Shown: positions 52,485-61,914 of the stretch, piece by piece
Numbering within the stretch: position 1 is the stretch's first letter
Layout: the number at the start of each line of letters is the position of its first letter
From: Candidatus Anaerostipes avistercoris
GTDB lineage: Bacteria; Bacillota; Clostridia; Lachnospirales; Lachnospiraceae
DNA length: 64,000 nt
Direction: 5' to 3'
NCBI GenBank assembly: GCA_019119895.1
Contig: DWWD01000036.1
Location: forward strand, 1-64,000
The notes under the pieces: model-generated
What the model saw: the letters and a program-made list of their open reading frames with translations, nothing else
Told to the model about the DNA's origin: nothing
The model's database searches: none
Program-made: the position numbers and the translations under genes

Positions 52485-53567
52485 ATGGAAAATAGCAGAA
52501 ATATAAAAGTACAAACGGATGACATGGAAGCGGGATGCAGTGCGCTGGCCTGGGAGACAGAGGATGGAAAGCATTTGTGGGGACGGAATTTTGACCACAG
52601 CCGGATCGCCGAGGGAAGCCGGGTAACATATCTTCCCCGGAAAACAGAGTATACCACATGGTGCAGAAAACCGGGAAACGGGGAGCGGGCACAATCCCGA
52701 TATGCCTGTGTGGGGACCGGATTTACGGAAATTTCATCGGCGCCTGTTTTATACGAAGGAATCAATGAGAAGGGATTGATGGGCGGGCAGCTCTATTACC
52801 GGGGATTTGCCCGATATTCTTCTGAGACAGAAGCCGGGGAAGAAATGCTGCAGCCGCCATTTGCTGTCCTGCATCTGCTGGCTCAGTGCAGGACGGTAAA
52901 CGAGGCAGTCCGGATAATAGAGAAAGAGACAACACTTGTAAACACGGAATTTCTCGGCACTGTACCACCGCTTCACTGGGCGTTCTGTGATAAAACCGGA
53001 GAAATGGCGGTCATAGAGCCGGATGAAGAAGGACTGCGCATTTATCGTGATACCATTGGAGTCATGACCAACAGTCCGGGATATTCCTGGCATCGCCTGA
53101 ACCTGCTGAATTATGCGGGCCTGCGGGATGAAGATTATCCGGAGGCAGACTTTGGGAAAGAGAAACTGGAACAATGTTTTTCCGGAAGCGGCGCTCAGGG
53201 AATCCCTGGAGACTGTACGTCTCCTTCCCGGTTTGTGAGGCTGGCATTTTTGAAGAAATATGCGGTGAAAGGCAGGAATGAAACTGACGGTGCGGCTTAT
53301 ATGTTCCGCCTGCTGCAAAATGCCGCATTTCCTCTGGGAGCCGTCAGAGTGACGGATCAGGGGCATATCACGGAATATGATAAAGAGGTAAAACCCTACG
53401 ATTACACAGTATATACATCTGTTATGTGTCCGGAATCTCTGAGATTTTACTGGAATACGTATGAGAAGCCGGGAATTCGATATGTTGATCTGAACCGTAT
53501 GATGAAGAAAAAAGAAATCATTTCCATTTCGCTGGATGATGGAGGAGAGTTTATAAGTCTGTCATAA
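52485..53567 (+). CDS. Linear amide C-N hydrolase, bile-salt-hydrolase/penicillin-acylase family (C45/C59-like Ntn hydrolase)
   Basis: A 360-residue Ntn hydrolase of the choloylglycine hydrolase type. The likely nucleophile is Cys18 in MEAGCSALAW, with Arg34 and Asp37 in GRNFD at exactly the spacing (16 and 19) of Cys2, Arg18, Asp21 in bile salt hydrolases. Asn94 (EGINEKGL), Asn195 (MTNSPGYSW) and Arg248 (SPSRFVR) complete the usual active site. The 17 residues before Cys18 would have to be removed for the Cys to become N-terminal, as in penicillin V acylases. No signal peptide is seen. The start follows AGGAGG by 7 nt. Substrates may be bile salts, N-acyl amino acids or beta-lactams; which is unknown. 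Confidence 0.88.
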   Translation: MENSRNIKVQTDDMEAGCSALAWETEDGKHLWGRNFDHSRIAEGSRVTYLPRKTEYTTWCRKPGNGERAQSRYACVGTGFTEISSAPVLYEGINEKGLMGGQLYYRGFARYSSETEAGEEMLQPPFAVLHLLAQCRTVNEAVRIIEKETTLVNTEFLGTVPPLHWAFCDKTGEMAVIEPDEEGLRIYRDTIGVMTNSPGYSWHRLNLLNYAGLRDEDYPEADFGKEKLEQCFSGSGAQGIPGDCTSPSRFVRLAFLKKYAVKGRNETDGAAYMFRLLQNAAFPLGAVRVTDQGHITEYDKEVKPYDYTVYTSVMCPESLRFYWNTYEKPGIRYVDLNRMMKKKEIISISLDDGGEFISLS

Positions 53568-53617
53568 AAATTGACAGACTTATTTTAAAATTGACAGGAA
53601 ACCAAAGAAATTGACAG
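53568..53617 (+). repeat. Three 10-bp direct repeats AAATTGACAG spaced exactly 20 bp
   Basis: AAATTGACAG occurs at 53568, 53588 and 53608, two full helical turns apart, directly after the stop codon of the amide hydrolase. A related ATATTGACA at 53644 forms the -35 of the marR promoter. The repeats could be regulator-binding sites or decoy -35 elements. Confidence 0.8.
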
Positions 53618-53645
53618 AAACATATCAGATGATCCGGGAGAGATA

Positions 53646-53684
53646 TTGACAAAACGATGAAACCATAGTATTGTGTATATACAC
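53646..53684 (+). promoter_or_regulatory. marR promoter with palindromic operator
   Basis: TTGACA (53646-53651), 17-nt spacer, TATTGT (53669-53674). The perfect 12-bp palindrome GTGTATATACAC (53673-53684) overlaps the end of the -10 and the transcription start. A shorter copy lies before the DUF2148 gene at 54156. Confidence 0.75.
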
Positions 53685-53702
53685 GGAAAAGGAGGTGCGA
53701 TC

Positions 53703-54125
53703 TTGCAGAGAGGAAAAAATGATTGTTACTGCATTACACTGAGAAGAGCAGCGCAGACAATTTCTGATTTATATGACGCTCATATGGCAGCCATAGGAAT
53801 CACAGTCAATCAGTATTCTCTTCTGAGCAAACTGGGGCATTTTCCGTATTGCAGTGTCAGCGAACTGGCAGAGGATGCTGGACTGGAGAGAACTACCGTT
53901 GTGAGAGCCTTAAAACCGCTGACAGAGAAAGGTTTTGTGGCAGATCTTTCGGAAGAGGGAAAGCGGAAGCGAAAACTCTGCCTGACGGAAGAAGGAAAAG
54001 AAATTGTGAAAAAAGGCAGAGCCATCTGGAATCAGGAGCAGAAAGAGATTGAAAGGCGTCTGGGAAAAGATGGCGTGGCAGAGCTGCTGGAGTTATTAGA
54101 AAAATTGACGGAAGAGGACGGCTGA
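53703..54125 (+). CDS. MarR-family transcriptional regulator
   Basis: A 140-residue winged-helix regulator. The DNA-binding part reads PYCSVSELAEDAGLERTTVVRALKPLTEKGFV, followed by the wing LSEEGKRKRKLCLTEEGKE. The start is TTG at 53703, with AGGAGG 7 nt upstream; the frame extends 30 nt further into the operator and is not used. It probably binds the GTGTATATACAC dyad over its own promoter and the GTGTATACAC copy before the next gene, so it would control both. The ligand is unknown. An N-terminal CYC (Cys at residues 8 and 10) could sense redox state. Confidence 0.9.
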   Translation: MQRGKNDCYCITLRRAAQTISDLYDAHMAAIGITVNQYSLLSKLGHFPYCSVSELAEDAGLERTTVVRALKPLTEKGFVADLSEEGKRKRKLCLTEEGKEIVKKGRAIWNQEQKEIERRLGKDGVAELLELLEKLTEEDG

Positions 54126-54165
54126 GACAGCTGTTTTTATTTTCATTTAATGTGTGTGTATACAC
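54120..54165 (+). promoter_or_regulatory. Weak terminator and second MarR-type operator before the DUF2148 gene
   Basis: A 5-bp stem (54120-54124 with 54128-54132) followed by TTTTTATTTTC lies at the marR stop codon. Then the palindrome GTGTATACAC (54156-54165) repeats the core of the marR operator, 15 nt before the next start codon. Confidence 0.55.
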
Positions 54166-54180
54166 GGGAAGGAGTAAATT

Positions 54181-54726
54181 ATGATATACCAGAGCGGACA
54201 GATGGAGGAACAGGCAGTTTTACAGGTGGCAGCTCAGATGTGTGCCGCCGCCAGGACAGCGCCGAAAGCAAAAGGAATTGATGAAATATGTACCGTGGTC
54301 CTTACAGGGAAAGATAAGGAAATTCTGGCGGAGAAGATGGAAGAAATCGGAGAAAGGGATTTTGGAGCCAGTGCGGCGGACTGGTATCTGAGGGACGCGC
54401 AGAATGTGAAGGATGCCCAGGCAGTGGTACTGATCGGCGCCAGACAGAACTACCGGGGAGTCGCAGAATGTTCTTTCTGCGGATTTGATAACTGCGGCGC
54501 CTGCAAACAGGAAGGCGCAAAATGTGCAATGGGATTTGTGGATCTGGGGATTGCGCTGGGCTCTGCCGCGGCTGTGGCGGCGGACGCGAGAATTGATAAC
54601 CGGATCATGTTTTCCATCGGAAAGGCGTGGATGGAGACGGAAGAGTCACCGGAAGATGCAGTGTGGCAGGGAATCGCGCTGAGTGTATCCGGAAAGAATA
54701 TTTTCTTTGACCGGAAGAAAAAATAG
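54181..54726 (+). CDS. DUF2148 ferredoxin-domain protein
   Basis: A 181-residue protein of the DUF2148 family. The central cysteine cluster CSFCGFDNCGACKQEGAKC could hold an iron-sulfur cluster. The N-terminal half resembles a nitroreductase-like fold segment (AAQMCAAARTAPKAKGID). AAGGAG precedes the ATG. Its promoter region carries the second MarR-type palindrome, so it is the likely target of the regulator encoded upstream. The reaction is not known; a redox role is inferred from the cysteines. Confidence 0.85.
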   Translation: MIYQSGQMEEQAVLQVAAQMCAAARTAPKAKGIDEICTVVLTGKDKEILAEKMEEIGERDFGASAADWYLRDAQNVKDAQAVVLIGARQNYRGVAECSFCGFDNCGACKQEGAKCAMGFVDLGIALGSAAAVAADARIDNRIMFSIGKAWMETEESPEDAVWQGIALSVSGKNIFFDRKKK

Positions 54727-54796
54727 ATAAGTGATTGTTTCTTAGAGAACCAGGAAGAAGGATGATATCATACATACTGGCGCAAAGGAGGAGAGG

Positions 54797-55651
54797 ATGA
54801 AAGAAGATGCGGTAAAAGATGCAGACAGATTTTCCAAGTCGGAAAAGAAGCTTCACAGATATATATGTTCCCATCTGGATGAAATCAGGCATATGACAAT
54901 CCGGGAATTGGCGGGGAAAGCGGAAACTTATCCGAATACCGTCGTGCGTTATTATAAAAAACTGGGGTATGAGGGATTTACAGAATTTAAAAGCAGTATA
55001 CAAAATGATCTGAAGGAATTGAGTTACGATGATTTTACAATTCACGATTCCGAGCAGGTGATACATACTGTAAATAAAATAGAAGCGCTATATCAGAATG
55101 TGATAAAAGAAACGAAACAGAAGCTGTCTGTTTCCCATATTCAGAAAATTCTGAAAGAAATGAACCAAAGAAAATATGTGGATTTCATCGTGTATGACGC
55201 CAACGAGGCACTGGCGGAATATGCGTCTCATTATTTCTTCAGTACAGGGAAAATCTGCAATGTGTATACAAGCGTGGATGAGCAGATCTACTTTGCCATG
55301 AATGCGGAGCCGGAGGAGCATCTTGTATTTATGATCAGCAGAAGCGGTGCGTCTAAGAGAATGGTGAAAGTCGCTAAAATTATGAATGTCAGAGGGATAT
55401 TTACGGTATTGTTCAGCCAGTCAAAGAAGACCGTGGTGTCATCCTACTGTACAGAAACGGTTACGGCGTCTTATGTTCACAGCTTCAAAAAACTGGGAGA
55501 CTGTATGTTCTATACTTCGGTGAAATATCTGCTGGACTGCATCATTGGCAGCTATTATGCGTCCAATTATGACGAAACCCTGGAAAATGTGGAAGATTAT
55601 CGGAAGGAATATCTGGGAGCTGAAACTTCAAAGAAAAATAAAAAAAGATGA
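54797..55651 (+). CDS. RpiR/MurR-family regulator with SIS domain
   Basis: A 284-residue regulator. The N-terminal HTH_6 domain is KSEKKLHRYICSHLDEIRHM followed by TIRELAGKAETYPNTVVRYY. The C-terminal SIS domain (about 120-260), including VFMISRSGASKRMVKVAKIM, binds phosphosugars in this family. GGAGG precedes the ATG. A perfect palindrome ATGATATCAT lies 25 nt upstream (54762-54771) and may be an operator. It precedes the 6-phospho-beta-glucosidase gene, which it probably regulates, although a terminator lies between them. Confidence 0.9.
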   Translation: MKEDAVKDADRFSKSEKKLHRYICSHLDEIRHMTIRELAGKAETYPNTVVRYYKKLGYEGFTEFKSSIQNDLKELSYDDFTIHDSEQVIHTVNKIEALYQNVIKETKQKLSVSHIQKILKEMNQRKYVDFIVYDANEALAEYASHYFFSTGKICNVYTSVDEQIYFAMNAEPEEHLVFMISRSGASKRMVKVAKIMNVRGIFTVLFSQSKKTVVSSYCTETVTASYVHSFKKLGDCMFYTSVKYLLDCIIGSYYASNYDETLENVEDYRKEYLGAETSKKNKKR

Positions 55652-55654
55652 AAA

Positions 55655-55716
55655 GAAACGCTGTACACGAAAAAAGCGAAAATTATGTGGAATTTTGTGT
55701 ACAGCGTTTCGATATT
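55655..55716 (+). terminator. Terminator between rpiR-type gene and the glucosidase gene
   Basis: GAAACGCTGTACAC (55655-55668) pairs perfectly with GTGTACAGCGTTTC (55697-55710), with an inner AAAATT/AATTTT stem; GATATTTT follows. Confidence 0.72.
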
Positions 55717-55727
55717 TTACAAAGATG

Positions 55728-55755
55728 TTTACAGAAATCTGGCGGATGATACAAT
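55728..55755 (+). promoter_or_regulatory. Promoter of the 6-phospho-beta-glucosidase gene
   Basis: TTTACA (55728-55733), 16-nt spacer, TACAAT (55750-55755), 43 nt before the start codon. Confidence 0.55.
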
Positions 55756-55774
55756 GAAATCAGTTTAAAAATGA

Positions 55775-57220
<1,446 letters not shown>

Positions 57221-57258
57221 ACATAGATAAATCAGCAGGTGAAAAATCAAAAAATTAA

Positions 57259-57296
57259 AAGACGGCGTCTGAACCAATCGATTCAGGCGCCGTCTT
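57259..57296. terminator. Bidirectional terminator between convergent genes
   Basis: A 15-bp stem (one G-T pair) joins 57259-57273 with 57282-57296 around an 8-nt loop, with A/T-rich flanks on both sides. Confidence 0.8.
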
Positions 57297-57320
57297 AAAT
57301 TCTGCTTAAATATCAGTTTT

Positions 57321-59045
57321 TTAGCCCTGGCTCTTTGCCCATGCGTCCAGCTTGTCGCTTTCAGCCTGTGCAGCTTCCATGCTGTCGGCTTTTACGCCAT
57401 AGTAGAATTTGATCTTAGGCTCTGTTCCGGATGGACGAACGCATACCCATGCTCCGCCTTCCAGTTCATAGTAAAGAACATTGGAGTTTGGAAGTCCGAT
57501 CGGAGATGTTTCTCCTGTAGAAACATCTAAGATTGTATCGTTGCTGTAGTCACGTACTTTCTCAACTTTATATCCGGCAATCTCTTTTGGCGGATTCTCA
57601 CGGAATGCATTCAGCATGCTCTGCATCTTATCCATTCCTTCCAGTCCAGGGAAGTCCATAGCGGTGATGCGGTCAAGATAGTATCCGTATTTTTCATACA
57701 TTTCAAGCATAATATCCCATAATGTCTTGCCCTGAGTTGCATAGTAAGCAGCAGCTTCACACAGAGCAACAGTTGCGGATACGGCATCCTTATCTCTTGC
57801 GTAAGTACCGATCAGGCATCCGTAGCTTTCTTCCAGTCCGAAGAGATATGTACCCTTTCCGGATTTTTCGAATCCGAGGATTTCTTTTCCAATCCATTTG
57901 AATCCTGTCAGAACTTCGATCAGTTTTACATTATAGGCATCTGCGATAGCGTCTACCAGGTTTGTAGTAACGATAGATTTAACAACAGCGCCGTCTTCCG
58001 GAAGAGAACCATTGATTGCTTTTCTCTGGCTCAAAACATATTCGCATAATAAAGATCCGGACATGTTTCCTGTCAATGGAATATAGTCGCCGCTCTTGGA
58101 ATCTTTTACATATACGCCCAGACGGTCAGCATCAGGGTCAGTAGCAAGAACTAAGTCAGCATCTTTTTCTTTTGCAAGAGCAAGGCCTAATTCAAATGCT
58201 TCTTTTGCCTCCGGGTTTGGATAACTTACGGTAGGGAAGTCTCCGTTCGGAAGTTCCTGTTCAGGAACGACATAGACATTCTCAAATCCCAGGTCGCTCA
58301 GCACCCTCCGTACCGGAAGATTTCCCGTACCGTGAAGAGGAGTATATACGATTTTAAGTTTAGAAGACATCTCATCGATGGCTTTCTGATTGAATACCTG
58401 TTTTTCTACTTCTGCAATGTAAGCATCGTCTACTTCAGCGCCGATGACTTCATATAATCCGGCATTCATTGCTTCTTCTTTGGAAATCGTCTTGCAGGTA
58501 GAAATATCTGTGATTGCGTTAACCTTAGCGGTTACTCCGGATGCATGAGGGTCTGTGAACTGTGCGCCGTCCTCCCAGTATACTTTGTATCCATTGTAAG
58601 CTGGAGGGTTGTGGCTTGCGGTAATGTTGATACCGGCGATGCAGTCTAAGTGTCTTACTGCGAAAGATAATTCCGGTGTAGGGCGAAGAGACTCAAAGAT
58701 GAAAGCCTTGATTCCGTTGGCAGCAAGGCATCTGGCTGCTTCATCAGCGAATTCCGGAGACATATGTCGGGAATCGAATGCGATGGCAACACGTTTCTTA
58801 TCCGTGTTCTGCTCTGAAATATAATCTGCCAGACCCTGAGTTGCTTTTCTTACAACATAAATATTCATGCGGTTGATACCGGCGCCGATGATTCCACGGA
58901 GACCTGCGGTACCGAACGCAAGATCAGCGTAAAAACGCTCTTTGATTTCATTGTCATCATTTTTGATGGCTTTTAATTCTTTTTTGGTGTCTTCATCAAA
59001 ATAAGGATTGGAAAGCCATTCCTGATAGGTTTCTTTGTAGTTCAT
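57321..59045 (-). CDS. Phospho-sugar mutase (alpha-phosphoglucomutase/phosphomannomutase)
   Basis: A 574-residue alpha-D-phosphohexomutase of the PgcA type, interconverting glucose 1- and 6-phosphate (or mannose phosphates). The phosphoserine loop is ITASHNPPAYNGYKVYW, the metal loop VLATDPDADRLGVYV, the sugar loop GLEESYGCLIGTYARDKD and the phosphate loop VRPSGTEPKIKFYYG. The N-terminus MNYKETYQEWLSNPYFDEDT is characteristic of the long form in Firmicutes. GGAGGAG precedes the ATG. It is transcribed toward the glucosidase gene. It links storage or wall sugar synthesis with glycolysis. Confidence 0.95.
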   Translation of the reverse strand: MNYKETYQEWLSNPYFDEDTKKELKAIKNDDNEIKERFYADLAFGTAGLRGIIGAGINRMNIYVVRKATQGLADYISEQNTDKKRVAIAFDSRHMSPEFADEAARCLAANGIKAFIFESLRPTPELSFAVRHLDCIAGINITASHNPPAYNGYKVYWEDGAQFTDPHASGVTAKVNAITDISTCKTISKEEAMNAGLYEVIGAEVDDAYIAEVEKQVFNQKAIDEMSSKLKIVYTPLHGTGNLPVRRVLSDLGFENVYVVPEQELPNGDFPTVSYPNPEAKEAFELGLALAKEKDADLVLATDPDADRLGVYVKDSKSGDYIPLTGNMSGSLLCEYVLSQRKAINGSLPEDGAVVKSIVTTNLVDAIADAYNVKLIEVLTGFKWIGKEILGFEKSGKGTYLFGLEESYGCLIGTYARDKDAVSATVALCEAAAYYATQGKTLWDIMLEMYEKYGYYLDRITAMDFPGLEGMDKMQSMLNAFRENPPKEIAGYKVEKVRDYSNDTILDVSTGETSPIGLPNSNVLYYELEGGAWVCVRPSGTEPKIKFYYGVKADSMEAAQAESDKLDAWAKSQG

Positions 59046-59103
59046 AAATTACTCCTCCTTTAGTTATTAAAAATGCCTTTGTTTAATTATACCCTAAATG
59101 CGA

Positions 59104-60081
59104 CTAAAATACATTATAAATTTGTATATATTTTTCGAGAAAAATCGTTCGGAGCTCTTTGGATATAGTAAATTCCTCCAATTTGTTAATATAACGAGGT
59201 GAAATCCAGTGTTTTTTATGCGACATGTACTGATTTGATATTTTCCAGAACTTCTCAGGAAAGAGAAGGAGGCCGTACAGACAGCGGAAATCTTTCCGGG
59301 TAAGTGTAAATTCCCGGGTATAACTTTTGATCATGGTTTCGCAGAAGGCAAAACGGTAATCATTTTTCTCGAGAACTTTTCTCAGAAAATAGTAAAAATC
59401 AAGGATCGGGTATCCGTAGAAAAAATGTTCAAAATGAAGGACGGCCGGTTCCGGTTCGCCCATAATGACATTATGCTGATTGTACGTGCCATGGCACCAG
59501 CCGGTTCTGGAAGGGGGAGATTCATAAAGAATTTCCAGTGCGGTTTCCATTTGCTTTTGAAACTCAGAAAAATACTCCAGAAACCGATACTCAAAGGTAC
59601 CTTTATTCTTTTTGCCGCGGATAAACCGGTGGATGCTTTTCATTTCAGAGTATTTTTGCTGGTAATGTTTGTAAACAGAGGTATATTTACGCAGGTTATC
59701 AGAAGAAAAAGTAAGGTCTGAGGATATCTTATGAAGGCTGCCCAGAGTGCGGGAAGCATTTTTCAGATCTTTCAGAGAGTGAATGTCGCATTCGGGCCCG
59801 GAAAATGTTTTTCGGAGAGCAAAGGATTCATAATACTTATCATAGGTAAGAAAACACCCGCTTTTGTTTACTACGTACTGATCTGTATATGGAAATCCGG
59901 CCGCTCTTAAGGTTTTCGTCCATTCAGAGACAGCCAAAAGCCGTTCTTCAGATAACGACGTCTGCGCAAGGGCATAGACATCATGGCCGGCGAAGCACAG
60001 GATTCCGCCGCGTCCTCTTCTCAGACGGTTTGCGCAAATATCGTATTGGTCCAATAAGATTTGATATTTTTCGTTCAACAT
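59104..60081 (-). CDS. CotS-like (aminoglycoside phosphotransferase fold) protein, probable pseudokinase
   Basis: A 325-residue protein resembling the CotS spore-coat kinases. The catalytic-loop position reads WCHGTYNQHNVIM, where active kinases have HGD before the Asn, and the metal motif position reads VLHFEHFF in place of IDF/E. Both catalytic aspartates are therefore missing, so it is probably without kinase activity. The helical C-terminal half (YYFLRKVLEKNDYRF and on) is typical of the family. GGAGG lies close to the ATG. Related genes are linked to spore formation in clostridia, which is only a hint here. It is divergent from the lipoprotein gene at 60222. Confidence 0.8.
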   Translation of the reverse strand: MLNEKYQILLDQYDICANRLRRGRGGILCFAGHDVYALAQTSLSEERLLAVSEWTKTLRAAGFPYTDQYVVNKSGCFLTYDKYYESFALRKTFSGPECDIHSLKDLKNASRTLGSLHKISSDLTFSSDNLRKYTSVYKHYQQKYSEMKSIHRFIRGKKNKGTFEYRFLEYFSEFQKQMETALEILYESPPSRTGWCHGTYNQHNVIMGEPEPAVLHFEHFFYGYPILDFYYFLRKVLEKNDYRFAFCETMIKSYTREFTLTRKDFRCLYGLLLFPEKFWKISNQYMSHKKHWISPRYINKLEEFTISKELRTIFLEKYIQIYNVF

Positions 60082-60221
60082 ATATCCTCCTCAAAGTTCT
60101 ACCTCTAATGATATGAAAAAAGGAAAAGGAATATGATGATTCCGCAGGAAAATAATGGAGCTTGCCGAAAGGTCCGGGATAGGATATACTGTGGGAACCA
60201 GAGGAAAGGAGTATAAATAAA

Positions 60222-60644
60222 ATGAGGAAGAAATTATTGGCGGCGGCGGTGCTGGCAGTCGCTGTAGTGCTGGCTGCCGGCTGCAGGAAAAAAGACACCT
60301 CATCCGGTGACAGCCGTATCGTAATCTGGGGAGACGAGAAAGCGGCCGAAGTCCCAGTGACAGAAACGTCAGAAAAGGAAGCGACAGAAGCGGTCCATGA
60401 GGAAGATCTGGCGACGAAGAAGGAAGAACAGGCGGAACCGGAGAAAGGAAAGGGGACTTTCGATGGATGGGCAGATTCCGGATCTGTAGAGATTCGGATG
60501 AGCGACGGCAGTTATCAGACCTTTTTCGTGGAATCGAACGAAGTAAGGAAAGCGCTGAACCAGAAGGGAGAGGGCAGTGAGATTACTTTTTCTCATGGAG
60601 CAGTTGAGGGGCAGGTAAATCGAAAAATAATATCGGTGGAGTAA
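60222..60644 (+). CDS. Small secreted lipoprotein, unknown function
   Basis: A 140-residue lipoprotein. The signal peptide LLAAAVLAVAVVLAAGCRKK ends in a lipobox LAAGC. An acidic linker rich in Glu, Ala and Thr runs to about residue 85. The C-terminal 55 residues form a small domain with WADSGSVEIRMSDGSYQTFF. No known family is recognised. AAAGGAG precedes the ATG by 10 nt. After it comes a 162-nt non-coding stretch holding TATAAT at 60715-60720 without a clear -35. Confidence 0.72.
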   Translation: MRKKLLAAAVLAVAVVLAAGCRKKDTSSGDSRIVIWGDEKAAEVPVTETSEKEATEAVHEEDLATKKEEQAEPEKGKGTFDGWADSGSVEIRMSDGSYQTFFVESNEVRKALNQKGEGSEITFSHGAVEGQVNRKIISVE

Positions 60645-60806
60645 TAAACATATATTTAAGGAAAACGTAAGACTTTTTCAGCATTTCTGTCATAAATCGT
60701 TCACCTTTTTTGATTATAATAAAAGACAAAAGGAATTATTGAAAAAGTGAAAACAAGTAAAGGATGCAGTTATAAGAGATAAAGGTTTGCGACGCGAGGT
60801 GGGAAT

Positions 60807-61001
60807 ATGAGAAAATACTTAACAATCGAAGAAATCAGAAATGCAGAAAAGTTAAAAGCGATGGATCAGGAGACCGGCATCATCGAAAGCAGCGCAGGAG
60901 TGCCAAAGCACGGTGTTGGACAGAAGATCCTTACGAGCGCAGCGGTCATTGCGGCTGTCTGGGCTGTGGTGATATTTCACCGGAGAAACAGGTCCCAATA
61001 A
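60807..61001 (+). CDS. Small single-pass membrane protein
   Basis: A 64-residue protein with a hydrophilic N-terminus (YLTIEEIRNAEKLKAMDQET) and one C-terminal membrane helix (LTSAAVIAAVWAVVIFHRR) followed by a basic end. The ATG has GAGGTGGG upstream. No family is recognised. It is isolated, with a terminator directly downstream shared with the rubrerythrin gene. Confidence 0.65.
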   Translation: MRKYLTIEEIRNAEKLKAMDQETGIIESSAGVPKHGVGQKILTSAAVIAAVWAVVIFHRRNRSQ

Positions 61002-61020
61002 TCTCATATATATTATATTA

Positions 61021-61063
61021 AGACAGGACCGGATGTCTGATGATCGGACATCCGGTCCTGTCT
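61021..61063. terminator. Bidirectional terminator before rubrerythrin
   Basis: A perfect 17-bp stem joins 61021-61037 with 61047-61063 around a 9-nt loop, between the convergent small protein and rubrerythrin genes. Confidence 0.82.
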
Positions 61064-61082
61064 GTGGATTTAAGAAGATTTT

Positions 61083-61625
61083 TTAATAATCTTTTACATC
61101 GATTTTGAAATATTTCTGAGGATGCGCACAGACCGGACATACTTCCGGAGCTTCCTTTCCGTAATGAACGTGTCCGCAGTTGGTGCAGATCCATGCAACT
61201 TCAACATCTCTCTTGTAAACAATGTCATCTTCAAGATTTGCTGTCAGGTTCTGATAGCGCTCGTCGTGATGCTTTTCAATTTCAGCGACCATCTCGAACA
61301 GATCGGCAATTTGATCAAAGCCTTCTTCTCTTGCTTCTTTTGCGAAAGTAGGGTACATTTCTGTCCACTCAAAATTTTCGCCTTCCGCAGCGTCCTTTAA
61401 GTTTTCGATCGTAGAAGGTACGCTTCCGCCGTGGAGGAGTTTGAACCAGATTTTAGCATGTTCTTTTTCGTTCAGAGCGGTTTCTGCGAAGATATTAGAG
61501 AATTGTACATATCCGTCACTTTTTGCTTTGCTGGCGTAAAAATCATATTTTGTACGGGCCTGAGATTCGCCGGCAAACGCTGCCATTAAATTTGCTTCTG
61601 TCTTTGTTCCTTTTAATTCTGCCAT
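61083..61625 (-). CDS. rbr: Rubrerythrin
   Basis: A 180-residue peroxide-reducing diiron protein of anaerobes. The N-terminal four-helix domain has the di-iron ligands in [29 protein letters not shown] and [14 protein letters not shown]. The C-terminal rubredoxin domain holds one iron through [20 protein letters not shown]. It uses electrons from rubredoxin to turn H2O2 into water, protecting the cell from oxidants. AGGAGG precedes the ATG. A palindrome over its promoter suggests peroxide-sensitive control (see 61648-61695). Confidence 0.96.
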   Translation of the reverse strand: MAELKGTKTEANLMAAFAGESQARTKYDFYASKAKSDGYVQFSNIFAETALNEKEHAKIWFKLLHGGSVPSTIENLKDAAEGENFEWTEMYPTFAKEAREEGFDQIADLFEMVAEIEKHHDERYQNLTANLEDDIVYKRDVEVAWICTNCGHVHYGKEAPEVCPVCAHPQKYFKIDVKDY

Positions 61626-61647
61626 AATAACAACCTCCTAAATAAAA

Positions 61648-61695
61648 ATAATAACTGTTACTATTATTGTACAATGTTTCCCTTCCAAAAGTCAA
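61648..61695 (-). promoter_or_regulatory. Rubrerythrin promoter with PerR-like dyad
   Basis: On the minus strand TTGACT (61690-61695), 18-nt spacer, TACAAT (61666-61671). An A/T-rich dyad with ATAATA / TATTAT arms (61648-61668) overlaps the -10 and transcription start. It resembles a PerR box only partly. Confidence 0.5.
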
Positions 61696-61804
61696 GTTTT
61701 TTTAGAAGCTTTCTGCTAATATTATAAACCATCCTGGAAAAATAATACATGGAAAAACAGGATGTTTTTAACAGGTAAGCGGAAGTGACAGTAGAAGAGC
61801 GGTA

Positions 61805-61813
61805 TGCTATAAT
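61805..61813 (+). promoter_or_regulatory. Extended -10 promoter of the PrcB-like lipoprotein gene
   Basis: TGCTATAAT, identical to the elements at 36175 and 39636, about 100 nt before the start codon. The 289-nt region between rbr and this gene shows nothing else clear on the plus strand. Confidence 0.45.
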
Positions 61814-61914
61814 AGAAAAAGTCTGGAGGAAAGCAGGAGCCTGAAACATGCGGCCGGGAGAGTCTTATTTTTATGAAAACTGCATAAAATAATGAAAAAG
61901 CAGGAATGCGGATT

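Noticed and set aside
53568..53617. The 20-bp spaced AAATTGACAG copies as a CRISPR array
   Set aside because: Repeats are only 10 bp, three copies, with 10-bp spacers and no cas genes in the window.
57321..57364. A frameshift at the end of the phosphohexomutase
   Set aside because: The C-terminus reads normally to AKSQG and the stop; length fits the family.
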